DNA of 64,000 nucleotides, taken from the NCBI GenBank assembly GCA_024734495.1, contig JALMQS010000028.1, positions 124,001 to 188,000 on the forward strand, given 5' to 3'. Below the pieces are notes generated by a model. The model saw only the letters and a list, made by a program, of their open reading frames with translations. It had not been told where the DNA came from and did not search any database. Of the stretch, positions 22,441 through 34,598 are shown piece by piece. The translations under genes were made by a program, and so were the position numbers. The DNA comes from Forficula auricularia (Eukaryota; Arthropoda; Insecta; Dermaptera; Forficulidae). Each line of letters starts with the position of its first letter. Position 1 is the stretch's first letter.

Positions 22441-23586
22441 GACCTACTTCTATGTATACCTTTATGAATCAACAACTCTGCTACTCTCAATTATAAATAT
22501 ATACGTGTTTGAGATAAAAAATTTTCAAAAGAATTAAAAAATACAACATTTTTGCATATACCTACCTACAACATATTTTACATATTTTTTCTGAAAAATA
22601 CAGAAAAAAAATGGTTTAGTATTGTATATAGGTATTATGGTATTTTTCAAGATGTTATAGGCAAAAAACCAATAAAATAGTTCTCTTAAACGGTTAGTCA
22701 AAAATATTTGAAAACCTTTTTTTAAAAAGTATAAACAAATGTCAAGAAATCAAGTACATATATGGTGTAGAATGCCCCAATTGCCTCATATATATTTATA
22801 TGTTTATTTGTATCAAAAAGAGGATAACCTCATTGATTTTTGTTTATGAATAAAAATTCAGTTGAATTAATTTTTATTGGTTTAACATTTAGTCTTGATA
22901 TAGAAAAATTTAAAGCGATTTCCTGAATTTGATATTGGAAAAAGAATGGCAGATTGTGGAGGAAGTTGCATTCTTGTAGGGGGGGAGAGATAGACTAATG
23001 GGGAAAAACAGAAAACGATATTGGGCTAAGGGAAGGGCGAAAGAGAGGGTGAGATGGAGATGGGAATGACAAACAAGGAAACCCCCGCATCATCCCTCAC
23101 CCAGGCCAAAAGAACAGAAAGAAAAAAGAGAATCCTATCGACGGGGACACAACGATAACAGATGAGATGTTGGGGATCCTCTCTCTAGACGGATCGATTG
23201 GTGAATTTCAACTGAATTTATCATGTTCGCTCTAATTGGTCCAAAAGCTCTTCTTACGATCCAGCGATAAGCTCTCTGTCAGTTGATAGAAAAGGGGTGA
23301 ACTATTCAAATAAATCGTACATAATTGAAGAATTGATCCCATTATTCGTAGAAATAATATTTTTATTAAAAAATTCAATAAGTAGAAAAGAATAATGGAA
23401 TTTGATGGAGTGGCAGCCCAAGAAAATGAAAAAAAACAATACCTATTCAACTAAAACTTTACCAAAGTATTCGCCCTATTAAAATATCTATAAAAGTTCA
23501 TTTTGCCGATATGAACAGAGTCAGATTGCTTTGGAAAATCCCGAGCAAGTTTTGTATTAGAATCAGTATCAGAATCGAATTAAATC
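22441..23586. other. No gene; purine-rich patch
   Basis: Ends of the AAACAAAGAGG family sit near 22445-22490 and 22790-22850. From about 22940 to 23210 the DNA is unusually purine-rich and GC-richer than its surroundings, possibly unique sequence, with no convincing frame. Confidence 0.45.
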
Positions 23587-24003
23587 GGTCATTCAAAAAC
23601 CACATAAGTCAAGATTTTTCCAAACATGCTTTATTTGTTGCGAACACCTTACTTATAGGTAAACCCATAATCTGAGTAAAAACCATGTACGTCAGTATAT
23701 TCCTTCCTCTTCAAACAGTACCCCGAATTCGTCGTTCATTGCTTAAACGACACAAGTGTTTTGTTCAAATTTATTACCATCTAACACTGTTTCTTGCTAA
23801 AACAACATAAGTCAAGAATAAGTTTTTTTTGTTTAAATTTATTATTTATTTATAAATATTATTCGATATCCACAAACTTTTAAGTCCAAACACTATATTC
23901 ATCCTAAAAATTCCTTGAAAATTCATTTACTTATGAATTTCAGAGTTTTGATTGATTCCTGAAAAGTTCTGATTGTATGACTTAGGTGGTTTTTGAAATG
24001 ACC
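23587..24003. mobile_element. Candidate MITE with ~25-bp terminal inverted repeats
   Basis: The left end GGTCATTCAAAAACCACATA matches the reverse of the right end (GGTCATTTCAAAAACCACCT). Flanks AATTAAAT and AATTACAT could be an 8-bp target duplication. An ACATAAGTCAAGA block also recurs internally (near 23810). No coding sequence. Confidence 0.65.
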
Positions 24004-24118
24004 AATTACATAATTTTTATTAGGTTTATGACAAAAGAGTTAGTTGTATTCATTCCATTGAAAAATGAACTCCAAGTACAAAAAATATATCTTTATATAT
24101 TTGTCATTTATGAAGATA

Positions 24119-24704
24119 AATCCAAGCTATGGACCGATAAATGGAGAATTAAATTAAATGAGAGCAAATCGGTACATGTTGGTTTTACCAATAAAAAGAT
24201 TAACTATGTACCGGTATCTCTAATCAAGCGAAGTACCTCGGCATGACATTGGACGTGCGCCTTCGCTGGAAAACTCATGTCAAGAAAAAAAGAGAAGAAC
24301 TAAATAATAAATACCGAAATATGCATTGGATAATGGGCAGACAGTCCTCAATGCTTGTCCAAAACAAGCTGCTCTTATACAATCAAGTCCTTAAACCAGT
24401 CTGGACTTATGGCATTCAGTTGTGGGGGTGTGCCAGCCAGACAAATAGAGACATCATACAAATTTTCCAAAACAAAGTTCTAAGGAGCATTGTCAACGCA
24501 ACGTGGTACATTAGAAACACAGACCTCCATCGGGATCTCGGAATGGAGACGGTCAGAGAAGTCATCAAAAAATCGGCCATAGCCCACCAAGCGAGACTGG
24601 AATCACATATTAATGAAGAAGCTGCCCAACTCCTCGATGTGGACAACACGACATGGAGGCTCAGGCGAATTAAACCGCATGAACTTGTGGAAGGTGTCCA
24701 CTGA
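24119..24704 (+). pseudogene. Jockey-like ORF2 C-terminus, frameshifted
   Basis: Upstream frame: WTDKWRIKLNESKSVHVGFT, then NKKINYVPVSL. After a one-base frameshift near 24218 it continues NQAKYLGMTLDVRLRWKTHV, then QNKLLLYNQVLKPVWTYGIQ and LWGCASQTN. This is the thumb and C-terminal region of Jockey-group reverse transcriptases (YLG..LD..L.W..H, then KP.W.YG.QLWG.A). It ends at a stop at 24702-24704, followed by a ~160-bp 3' UTR. The palm with the YxDD box is absent, so it cannot be active. Confidence 0.9.
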
Positions 24705-24867
24705 TAGGAAGAAAGAAAAAGAAGACAAATGATTTAAAAAAATAATAAATAATCAAATATTATGTAAAATATTGATTAAAATTGTATAAATCTTAAATAT
24801 AAGACTGATATTACTTATTAGCTGCTGGGCAGCTAGATTGTAATTGTTATAATAAAAAAAAAAAAAA
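24119..24867 (+). mobile_element. 5'-truncated Jockey-like LINE with poly(A) and target duplication
   Basis: A 749-bp 3' fragment ending in AATAAA followed by an A-tail, flanked by an 11-bp target duplication TTATGAAGATA (24108-24118 and 24868-24878). Its coding part is described separately. The clean duplication shows insertion by target-primed reverse transcription with 5' truncation. Confidence 0.88.
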
Positions 24868-24916
24868 TTATGAAGATACTATTTTATTATTTTTATATTT
24901 TTTAAAATATATTCAG

Positions 24917-25561
24917 TTTTAATTAACAGGAATAGCAGGGAATTGGACAAAAATAAAAAACAGAGTTTTTATTGAATGGGCCAGACGTTTCGTCGATTAA
25001 TTCAACTTCCTCAGTGGCTCATTCTATCACTTTTTGTCAAACGACAATCTCACCGCGACGAAACATCCTTTAATCCTTTTTATTTAAACTATAATACATT
25101 GTTGGATCATGCCCACTGCTCAAGAATCTGAGAACTTTACACACTTGAACAATCAAAAAATTAAAAACTTTTAATCAAAATTTATCACAAAAAAAATATG
25201 TTTCTACTCTTTAAACAGACAATTTTTTTTTTTTTTAATTTAAAATCCTTTCTTTGTCTGTTTAAAGAGTAGAAACATATTTTTTTTGTGATAAATTTTG
25301 ATTAAAGGTTTTTAATTTTTTGATTGTTCAAGTGTGTAAAAGTTCAAGATTCTTGAGCAATTGGGGCATGATCCAACAATGTATTATAGTTTAAATAAAA
25401 AGGATTAAAGGATGTTTCGTCGCGTAGTGGAATTGTCTTTTGACAAAGAGTGATAGAATGAGCCACTGAGGAAGTCGAAATTAATCGACGAAACGTCTGG
25501 CCCATTCAATAAAAACTCTGTTTTTTATTTTTGTCCAATTCCCTGCTATTCCTGTTAATTA
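24917..25561. mobile_element. 645-bp foldback with paired hammerhead-like cores
   Basis: Long arms are centred near 25235, with tips TTAATTAACAGGAATAGCAG / CTGCTATTCCTGTTAATTAA. The left arm carries, on the minus strand, CTGAGGA - GTTGA/TCGAC - GAAACGTC (24985-25014). The right arm carries CTGAGGA - GTCGA/TCGAC - GAAACGTC (25466-25496). The arms differ at one stem base, going from a G-U to a G-C pair, so pairing is kept. Confidence 0.8.
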
Positions 25562-25621
25562 ATGCTTATTATGGATACGAGTGATCTACCGTTATATTAA
25601 TTTTATTTTACATTGAAATAA

Positions 25622-25949
25622 ATAGTTTTTAAGGAATTTGGTGTTGGTACTTGGTGAAACATTTTTAAATTATTGAATAAAAAATACTTGGTAGGTTTCA
25701 CATTAAGATATAAAAAATAAAACGAATTTATTTTTGGAGAATCTTTAATCTCGATATACTCTATATATTTCGGGTGACTAAAGTAACTTTCTGTTGCTCC
25801 TGAAGATGGGTTAGTCACCCTAAATATATAGAGTATATCGAGATTAAAGATTTTCCAAAATCTTAATGTGAAACCTACCAAGTATTTTTTATCCAATAAT
25901 TTTAAAAAATGTTTCACCAAGTACCAACACCAAATTCCTTAAAAACTAC
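25622..25949. mobile_element. Foldback with partial hammerhead-like core
   Basis: Arms 25622-25777 and 25809-25949 are reverse complements (GGAATTTGGTGTTGGTACTT at one tip). Near the centre CTGAAGA (25800-25806) is followed by GGGT/ACCC and then TAAATATATAGAG. The left arm's complement has GAAATATATAGAG, so GAAA was probably ancestral and one arm is mutated. Confidence 0.7.
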
Positions 25950-26785
25950 TCTAGCATTAACTTTTTGCTAGTATTGTCGCAAAACATCTACCTTAAATGA
26001 ACGATTCATTAAGTACTTTGTAGAAATTACATTTAAATAATATTTTACTATTAGAATTTATTGATCTAGCTATTAAATAGTGAAATGTAAATATATATAT
26101 TTGTTTTGTGCACTGATAACTTATCTTTCATTTTTTCCCCGAAATTCGCATTTTCGAAATTTAGTCACGAGCGAATTCCTCTTTAAAAGCTTGTAAAGCA
26201 ATATCACTATGGGAATAGAAATTCATAAATCATTTTTGAAAGCTGTTTATATTATATTAAAGCTCTAACCAGGAATAAAGAATAGGTGTATATCTTGCAC
26301 GGAGACAATATAAATAAATACATACGGGATAATTTAAAACAGTCAAAATGGAAAATGTTATACCCATTTTATTTCATAATATTGTTTATCTTTTTCTTTC
26401 TTTCATTTACTTACAATTTCATTAAAGTGAATGGTTCAAATAAAAGATAATGTAAATTATATTGATCAGCTTCTGCCTATAATAGCAATATCTAGACTCT
26501 TGAATAGCATAGCGTTACCTTAGCGAAGATATCAAGGTGCGAATTGAGTTATTCCTATTGGGCCTTACAGAAAGAACAAAATTAAATTAACTTAGTTTTT
26601 GCTCTAATTGCTCTATTCAGCTAGTTTGTAGATTTAAGGGTTGGCAAATGATTTTGTACATTGAATTACCTTATAATAAATAAATCATTCAATAAATAGT
26701 AATAATAATGAATTTAATACTTTGGTCATCCCACCAGGGAGGTTTTGTTGATTTCTATCGATAAACACGAGTACTTTACGGTAGA
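25950..26785. other. AT-rich stretch, no gene seen
   Basis: No coding signal and no recognised repeat. Confidence 0.45.
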
Positions 26786-27424
26786 GCCTAAATCAGGGGT
26801 GTCCAACCTTTTGGCTTACAAAAAAATTGTCTAGGAACGCGGATAAAATATTATAATTCTATTGATAGATCTTATTAAAAAAAGATAGTTAATAATGTAG
26901 AAATAAAAACTTTATTATTTGTTTAGCTTATAATGGTGAGCTTCTAATTTTACTTTTCGTAAATTGTATATTTGAAAATAGCTTCTCGTATATCTAAATA
27001 CATACCTACAACCTACATACTTACAAAAAGTGATATCATGTATTATTATTTGTTTATATTTTTTCCTTGCTAGATAATAATATAAAATCCTAATAAAGAC
27101 AATATTCAATTTTTCTTTCAGATCAGTATCTAAGTGTTCTAGAACATTCAATCAGAAAGTTTGCAAGTAGAAAATTTATTTCTAATGAAAATGGAGTCGA
27201 AAATAGACCAAAATTATGATTATTTTTTTCGGAAATCTTGAAATCTAGTTTCAGATTCAAAATTTAAAATTAGCACTTTTATTTTTCCTGTAGATTTTCA
27301 GATTTCTTATTTGAGAAAAAAAAATGATCAGGCCAAATTGTTGGTAATGTTTTCCAGTAGGTATCTAGATATAAATCTCAATGTTTTAAGGAAATTTATG
27401 ACTTTATATTGGGGCACTGGTTTA

Positions 27425-29975
27425 AGTCGAATGGGATTTAGTAGGGTCAATACATTTCAAACCTCACAATATAAATAAAATTTGTTGTTTGATTTTATAT
27501 TTTTATGATTTTTTTTTCATAACTTCCCTATAGGTAGAAAATCACAAAACAGTACTTGAAAAAAATTGTCATAGTGTTTTTTTTTTGGCAGCCATTTTAA
27601 AATGGTATGTTGAGCATATTTTAATGAAAAAACGTGGTTTGCGGAAAGTTCAATTGTCAAGCTATTTTTAGAGATAGCAGAATAATTCAAAAACCAGTGT
27701 GTTCAACATTAAATTAACTTCAGGTATACATTATTTTAATTTTTCTATCATGCAAGAGAATCAGTCATACTCTTCCTGTAAAAACTCGGAAAAAATGTAT
27801 AAATCGTTACTTTTTAAATCTGAAGAAAAAGAGAATCACTAATAATAAGTTATTTCTGTGTTGTATACTTATATAACTACCTGCAGTATAAGTTGTAGTC
27901 CTGAGAATGCACTCGTTTTTTATAGAGCTTTTCAAAAATGACCGAAACATTTTAAATGTCAATTTTCACGGGTCAATATCTGAAAAGGGAGCAAATGAAA
28001 AAATTATGATCAAGACTCAACTGGATTTAGAGTAATAGTGCAGTGAATTTCAGTAAAAACGCTACCCTTTTACACGCTCATGCAGTGTCAATTTAGCAAA
28101 TAAGAGCTTGAAATTATTACAATTGACATTGGTCGAATGATGATTAAATAATTACATACAATAAATGAACAAATATTTCTTAATTTAAATAAAAATAGAC
28201 AGTGATGGGAGTTCTAATTCTTAAACTTGATTTACCGATACATTTGTTGTACTACACTTGCATACAGAATTCACACAATCAGAGGCGTAGCAACGGGGGG
28301 GGGGGTTAGAACCCCCAAAGGCAGGGCTCATGTGATGAGTAACGACAACGACAGACCGTTTCTTTTTTTTATTAATTAAAATGATGAGAGAAGGAGCTAC
28401 ACCAAAAAGGTGCACCCCTTAAAAGGCCTGGGTTGGCTCCTCCATCGTGAAAAGAAGACGAAGAAAAGAGGATTTTATGGGCTGGGTAGGGGTCGAAGGT
28501 ATCTGTGGATCGGGACTTTACAGCTGAAGTTTATAAGTCGCGGGGAAGACGGTGGCTAGGAGCGAGATCCAGTCTCTGGAGGTCATAGGGATAAAACAGT
28601 TTGCGAAAGCGTTTGTCAATTTTTATTCAATTTGAGAGCGAAGGGGTGCTGAGCGTTGGAAAACCGCGTGTTTTTCGTAAAGAGGGCTTTAGGGGGGATA
28701 ATTGATTTTAGCTCGACCGAACAGACACCATGCTAGTATTTGTAAGGAAAGGGCAGAGATGGTTCTTATGGCAAACTAACCGTAATTAAATATATTTCAT
28801 ATGTTTAATCAAGAATTATGTTCTTTTTTAATTTCTTGAAGTACTTATTTGTTTTAACCCAGGCCTTTAGGGGATGCACCTTTTGGTGTAACTCCTCTCA
28901 TCATTTTCATTAATAAAAAAAAGAAACGGTTTGTCGTTGTCGTTACTCATCCCATGAGCCCTGCCTTGGAGAGGTTCTAACCCCTCCGCAATTGCTACGC
29001 CTCTGAGGGCGGTTCTAACCCCCCCCCCTCCGTTGCTACGCCTCTGATTGTGTGAATTCTGTATGCAAGTATAGTACAACAAATGTATCTGAAAATCAAG
29101 TTTAAGAATTAGAACTCCTATTGTCCTAGTGTCCATTTTTATTAAAATTAAGAAATATTTGTTCATTTATTGTATGTAATGATTTAATCATCATTCGACC
29201 AATGTCAATTGTAATAATTTCAAGCTCTTATTTGCTAACTTGGCACTGCATGAGCGTGTAGAAGGGTAGCGTTTTTACTGAAATTCACTGCACTATTACT
29301 CTAAATGTAGTTGAGTCTCGATCATAATTTTTTTGTGAGATATTCCTATTTGTATAAAGAACATTTTGTAAAATTTTCAATTTTTTTCATTAGCTCCCTT
29401 TTCAGATATTGACCTGTGAAAATTGACATTTAAAGGGTTTCGGTCATTTTTGAAAAGCTCTAGAAAAAAACGAGTGCATTCTCAGGACTACAACTTATAC
29501 TGCAGGTAGTTATATAAGTATACAACACAGAAATAACTTATTATTAGTGAGTCTCTTTTTCTTCATAAAAATATATGGATTTAAAAAGTAACGATTTATA
29601 CATTTTTCCGAGTTTTTACAGGAAGAGTATGACTGATTCTCTTGCATGATTGAAAAATTAAAATAATGTATACCTGAAGTTCATTTCATGCTGAACACAC
29701 TGGTTTTTGAATTATTCTGCTATTTCTAAAAATAGCTTGACAATTAAACTTTCCGCAAACCACGTTTTTCATTAAAATATGCCCAACCACCATTTTAAAA
29801 TGCCTGCCAAAAAAAAACTATGACATATAAATTTTTTTTCAAGTACTGTTTTGTGACTGTCTACTTATAGGGAACTCATGATAAAAAATCAGAAAAATAT
29901 AAAATGTTGAGCAATATTACCTGGGGGATTTGAAATGGATTGACCCAGTAGGATTTGAGGAATGATAATTTATTT
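27425..29975. repeat. ~2.5-kb palindrome with LINE-tail junction
   Basis: The left arm (about 27425-28437) and right arm (about 28857-29975) are reverse complements, with indels including ~60 bp near 29330-29400 and a poly(C) length difference near 29020. Matching landmarks include ACAGGAAGAGTATGACTGAT and GTATAACACAGAAATAACTT-type blocks. Each arm's inner end contains the 3' end of the LINE family at 53929-54917; the loop holds the rest of that LINE copy. Confidence 0.88.
28383..28790 (-). pseudogene. Decayed LINE fragment, same family as 54156-54917
   Basis: Read on the minus strand, the 3' tail (CCTTTTTGGTGTAGCTCC, CACGATGGAGGAGCC) and sequence upstream of it match the LINE at 53929-54470. 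Plus-strand landmarks such as AAGACGGTGGCTAGGAGC, GAGGTCATAGGGATA and GGAAAGGGCAGAGATGG have counterparts at 54231, 54265 and 54437. Several indels destroy the frame. Older than the 54-kb copy, and older than the palindrome, whose breakpoint lies in its 3' tail. Confidence 0.8.
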
Positions 29976-30470
29976 TTAAAAGGGTCACGGATATAATAAT
30001 CCCTGAGTATCCATTATTTATTGATATGTAAGAAAGTGCAAAGATATAAAAGACAAGTCCTGACAAGATTTAGACCAGAAGAGAAATTATCAAATAATTG
30101 TGATTGTTCTAGAAACCCCCAATTCCTTGTCTCCTTGTACTAGAATGATAACTATAGACTAGGTTAGTGTTGTAGCATATAAATTACTGAAATAATTAAT
30201 ATTATAGAAAATTAAAATATGAGAAGAAGAAGAATTTTTAAATATTCGAAACTTAATTATTTTTTTATCTCATATAGTTGAGCTTATAATTTAGCTTTTC
30301 GTGAATTTTATTCTTGAAAAAGCTTCACGTATTGTACAAATGTACATTCATATTTCGAAAAAGGGAAAAAATATATCTCTACATATAAATCTCAATGTTT
30401 TAAGGAAGTTTATGAATTTATGTTGTTCATTGCAGTGTTAGGCCACGGGTTGAACAGCTCTGGCCTAGAT

Positions 30471-32870
30471 CTTACGCAGCTTTTAAGAAGAGGTGACGAA
30501 TGGATTGCCTCTATTCAGGCGTTTTCTATTTTTCTAATTTTCTACAATTAAAGAAACAATTTCTCTCGAAATGTTTGCACATTCATTATATTTTTTGTAA
30601 TTGTTTTCTTTTACCCTCTCCCCTCCTCCACCGCCAACCTCTCTCCACCCCACAAACCTGTCCCCAAACCCGGTCGCCCTCTCCCGCATCTTCGGCACCT
30701 AAAATCATTGGAAAAAATATAATTTTTAAGTAAAATTTTTCAAAATATTCTTTTTAATAATTTTTTTCTATATGACATATGTACACTTCACCTGATTCAA
30801 AATTTGATTTAAAATTTCATTTATTAGAGATTTACAATTAATTTATATGGTTATTTGATTGAGCGTAATAATTGGGATTTCGCCCCATATCAATTTTTAC
30901 CAAAAAAGTCAACTCAAACAACCGCGTTATTACCACTAAATATATAAATAGAACAAATAATTAAAAAATAATATGGTATTATTCAGAATTCGCTAAAAAT
31001 TAGACATCAAGTGTTTTTTTATATTTTCAATTATTAAATTATTCATTCTAAAAAAAGTATCTAATTTCATTAGGTTTCTGATTCCAAAATAAGTTATTTT
31101 TATTTCAATTATTTCATATTGATTTATTAATTATTATTTAAATTATTAATTCAATACGAACACATTGCAATCCGAGGGCAATATAAAATATTCAACGTTT
31201 TATAATAATTAGTACCTGGGGAACGGAGCTAATTTTTGGTTTAGTCAAAATCAATATAATAATATTATTTTTAATTTCAAATTCAGGTGAAAAGTTCGAT
31301 TTATATTTGATGCCATAATTAAGTAAAATTAAAATAAAATTTAATTTATTTTTTGTCAAAATTTTGACCCGTTCTGACCACCAACAAGACATCGCTGTAG
31401 TGAACATAATTATAATTAAAAATATATTCATACCCTCGGAGGTTCTTTGTTTGACACTTTTAATTTCTGAAGAAGGAAAAACGATCCTCCGAATAATCTG
31501 GGTTTTTAAGAGAATGAAAATGACTTTCTAATCAATTATTTTAAACAGAATTTGTTTTTTCATTATCTTTGGGCTGCCTTTACATCAATTTAGCAATGAG
31601 TTCTACCAATTCGTCTTCAATAGAGTACTTCTAATTATTTTAATTTCTTCATTTTGATATATATTAATATATATATATATATATACATATATACATATAT
31701 CAAAGAAAAAATTATTTATTGATTGTTTAGCAAATTGTAAAAAATACAAATCTTTTAAAAAAATCAACAACACGTTTCGGGAGAATTTCTGCCTTTTTCA
31801 ATAGTAAATTTTTGTAAAAAATAAAAAAATTAAGTTGCTTCCTCTAAAATTTAGAAAGCAACACTAATTTGTTAAATATTTTTATAAAGACAATTGTACA
31901 TATTGTGACCAGATTACTTTGAAATAATATCAATATTTATGAAAAATTATTTTTCTCTTAAAAATATATATATATATATGTGTGTTTTTGATTATTTATA
32001 TCAAGCACAGGACAGCCTCATAAATTTGTTTGAATTTATTACTCGAAAGAGCCCCGGCCGGTAAGATGGCGATTTCAAAAGATATCTATAATTCATATAT
32101 CATGAATATTAAAATTTACCTGAAACATTTCAACTATTGATACCACATTTAAACTTTTAGACAAGTTTAGCCTTATATCCCTAACAAAACAAAGTTTCCT
32201 AAATTTCAATTTGTTGGTAGTGTTTGTAAATTAATAAATTTTCTCTCTAGTTGCCAGTTTCTAAACTTTTCAAAAGACATCAAAGACCACGTTTCTAATT
32301 GGTTTATATCAATAAATGAATATTAAATACTTAGTTATGTTAATAAGTTCAATAATTAATTAATCAAGTTAATTTTAATTATAAATTTAAAGTATGGAGA
32401 TAATTTCTAAAATTATTTAAGTAAAATCAATAGAAACACTGTTAACCTCAAGCGTTAACGTGGTTATATTTATTAATGAGTCGGCTATTGTATCAAAAGG
32501 AAACTATGCTTAATTTGAGCGCCATCACACATCTGTGCTGTTTTGCATTCGGCTCAATATACGTAGAAGCTCCCAAGGGAGCGAATACTCACCCAGAAAT
32601 CTAATTCGCCTTGCATAATTCCTTTCATCATCAATATGGTGAAGGCAAAAGGAACAATTAATTAGTTTTGAAATTAAACATAGACACACACTATCTAACC
32701 CACACGTCAATAACGTAATATCCTAATATACCTGGGAAAAACTTTGAATAACATTCCTACTAGAAAAGCAATAATTGGATAGATCAAAAGAGCCTAGCTA
32801 GATTATCTATATCCACAGGCGCGAGAATCGGAGGACTGAGCCCCCTACCCATGGACGGTGTGGTCTACTT
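30471..32870. other. AT-rich stretch, no gene; foldback-family ends only
   Basis: Holds (TA)n near 31665-31700, a short GGGCTGCCTTTACATCAATT / TTCTACCAATTCGTCT block near 31570-31615 (a relative of the snapback family), an ACACGTTTCGGGAGAA block near 31770, and a TCAAGCACAGGACAGCCTCA block near 32000 (the AAACAAAGAGG family end). A C-rich patch lies at 30610-30695. Confidence 0.5.
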
Positions 32871-32873
32871 TTT

Positions 32874-33337
32874 AACCGACTTCAAAAAAGGAGGAGGTTC
32901 TCTATTGAATTTTTTTTTCTGTCTATCTTACCTTTTAGTGGATTTTATTTTATTTTTAAGTTATTATTAAAAATTGTAGCTACAATCAGATGGACAAACC
33001 AAATAAAATAATAATAACTTAAAAATAAAATAAAATACACTAAGAGGTATAAAATAATCATCTTATATAGTTACAATTAAACGACGAAATATTAACATGA
33101 AATTACTTTTTGAAGTCGGTGCCAAACAAACTATATAAGGCAAACGTACTAAGTAAGATCCGTCGAGTGCGATTCATAAAATGTATATGTTTGGCACCGA
33201 CTTCAAAAAATAATTTCATGTTAATATTTCGTCGTTTAATTGTAACTAAATAAGATAATTATTTTATCCCTTTTAGTGTATTTTATTTGATTTTTAAGTT
33301 ATTATTATTTTATTTGTTGCATTTAAGTTTTTTTTGT
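32874..33337. mobile_element. ACCGACTTC palindromic element
   Basis: Starts AACCGACTTCAAAAAAGGAG, then passes into the palindromic unit whose arms carry AACGACGAAATATTAACATG and TTGAAGTCGGTGCCAAAC, around a loop containing GTACTAAGTAAGATCCGTCG. The last repeat TTTTTTGAAGTCGGTT is broken at about 33330. No coding capacity. Confidence 0.8.
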
Positions 33338-33448
33338 AACAAAGTCTTTCCTTTAAAAAATTCTAAAAATATTAAATATTAATTTTTTTATTTCCTATTT
33401 TAATGTATATGTATTTATTTATATTTCTTTTTTTTAATATTTAAATGT

Positions 33449-33867
33449 CATCATCATTGAGTATACAGTCCTAAGACTGGTTTGATGCAACAATCCGTCT
33501 CCACTCGACTCTGTCCCCCGCCAGCTGTTTGACCTCTCTAAATGTCTGGCATCCCATATCCCCAATTATTTGGTTGAAATATTCTAATCTGGGTCTTCCC
33601 CTTCCCCTTTTCTCCCCCCCTCCAAGATATCCCTAAGCAGTCCCCCATGTCTCAGTGTGTGCCCCATCATCTGACCTCTTCTCCTCTTCAGACTCTTCCA
33701 CAAGGTTCTTCTTTCTCCGATTCTTCCAAGAACTTCTTCATTTGTAATTTTATCCATCCATTTGATATTCATCATTCTTCTGTAGCACCACATTTCGAAA
33801 GCCTCTAATCTCTTTCTCTCCGCTTTTCTAATTGTCCAGGTTTCACACCCGTACATGGCTATGCTCC
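33449..33867 (-). mobile_element. Second copy of the 7.5-kb LINE, 3' end only
   Basis: Nearly identical to the last ~420 bp of the LINE at 7513-10203, on the opposite strand. It starts at the codons for YGCETWTIRKAERKR and ends at the ATGATG 3' terminus, flanked by a 10-bp target duplication ATTTAAATGT (33439-33448 and 33868-33877). A short deletion after the RDILEG codons (near 33610) removes bases present in the first copy and shifts the frame. The identity indicates both copies inserted recently from similar sources. Confidence 0.92.
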
Positions 33868-33924
33868 ATTTAAATGTATTATTCTATTATTATATCCTTT
33901 TATTTAAAATAATAAATAAAAAAA

Positions 33925-34150
33925 GGTATTTATCTGGGGGCAGGCATGAGTGCCCAGCCTAGTTCGATTCGAGCGGGCGTGCACTGCCAGACTACCCTTT
34001 ACAGTTTACAGGAAACACCTCGAGCCATAATAGGTCTTACGATTATATTGTAGTTAGATTGTATTGATGTTTGGAGGACCTTGCCACCGAGGACTTGTGC
34101 CTTTAAGTAGGTCGAGGAATGAAAATTTATTTATTTATTATTATTATTTA
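33925..34150 (+). repeat. Retroelement 3' end, related to 43495-43620
   Basis: Contains ACCGAGGACTTGTGCCTTTA, then AGTAGGTCGAGGAATGAAAA and a (TTTA)n tail. The minus strand at 43500-43610 carries the same block and tail. The simple-sequence tail and 5' divergence suggest a LINE 3' UTR of a family not otherwise seen here. Confidence 0.6.
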
Positions 34151-34598
34151 TTTTAACGCCCCTGTAACTTCGCACTGAAAACCTGTATTGATTGTTTTTA
34201 ATATATAAATAAATACAAATCTTTTATGAAAAACAACTTTTCTCCCTTTATCAATGGAATTTAAACATTTTTTTTTTCAAAATAGAAAATTTTTATGAAT
34301 TAATTGTAGGTATGTAAAGCAAAACTAAAGCAACATTTTTCTTTTTCTTTTTTTTCTTTTTTTTAATTTCATTGATAAAGAGAGAAATTCTCAACTATTG
34401 GGATTTTAATAATTTTTTGAAGATTCTTTATTATAAAAGATGTGTATTTATTTATATTTATATACATATATTAGACATACTCCATCAAATCTCCATTGAG
34501 TTCTACCAGCCCATCCCAAAAGAAATTGTGTCTAATAAAGTAAGTGACCTAAAATTGGATAGCTTAAAACATAATCCTTAAAGCAGGCACCATAAAAC

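Larger units (their letters stand above)
26794..30462. mobile_element. hAT-bounded composite element (3.7 kb)
   Basis: The left end CAGGGGTGTCCAACC is the inverse of the right end GGGTTGAACAGCTCTG with few mismatches, flanked by GCCTAAAT and GCCTAGAT (8-bp duplication, 7/8). The first ~600 bp resemble parts of the hAT element at 50684-53734 (for example CCTAATAAAGA and TTTTCCAGTAGGT blocks). The interior holds a 2.5-kb palindrome flanked by a ~44-bp direct repeat (about 27369-27412 and 30381-30424, containing AATCTCAATGTTTTAAGGAA). That flank suggests a second insertion or unequal recombination. No transposase gene remains. Confidence 0.8.

Noticed and set aside
28867..29166. 99-codon minus-strand frame
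   Set aside because: It lies in a palindrome arm; the opposite arm does not preserve the frame, and poly(C) length differs.
31771..31800. Hammerhead core on the minus strand
   Set aside because: CCCGAAACGTG is present but the CTGANGA half is TTGAAAA; too degenerate to count.
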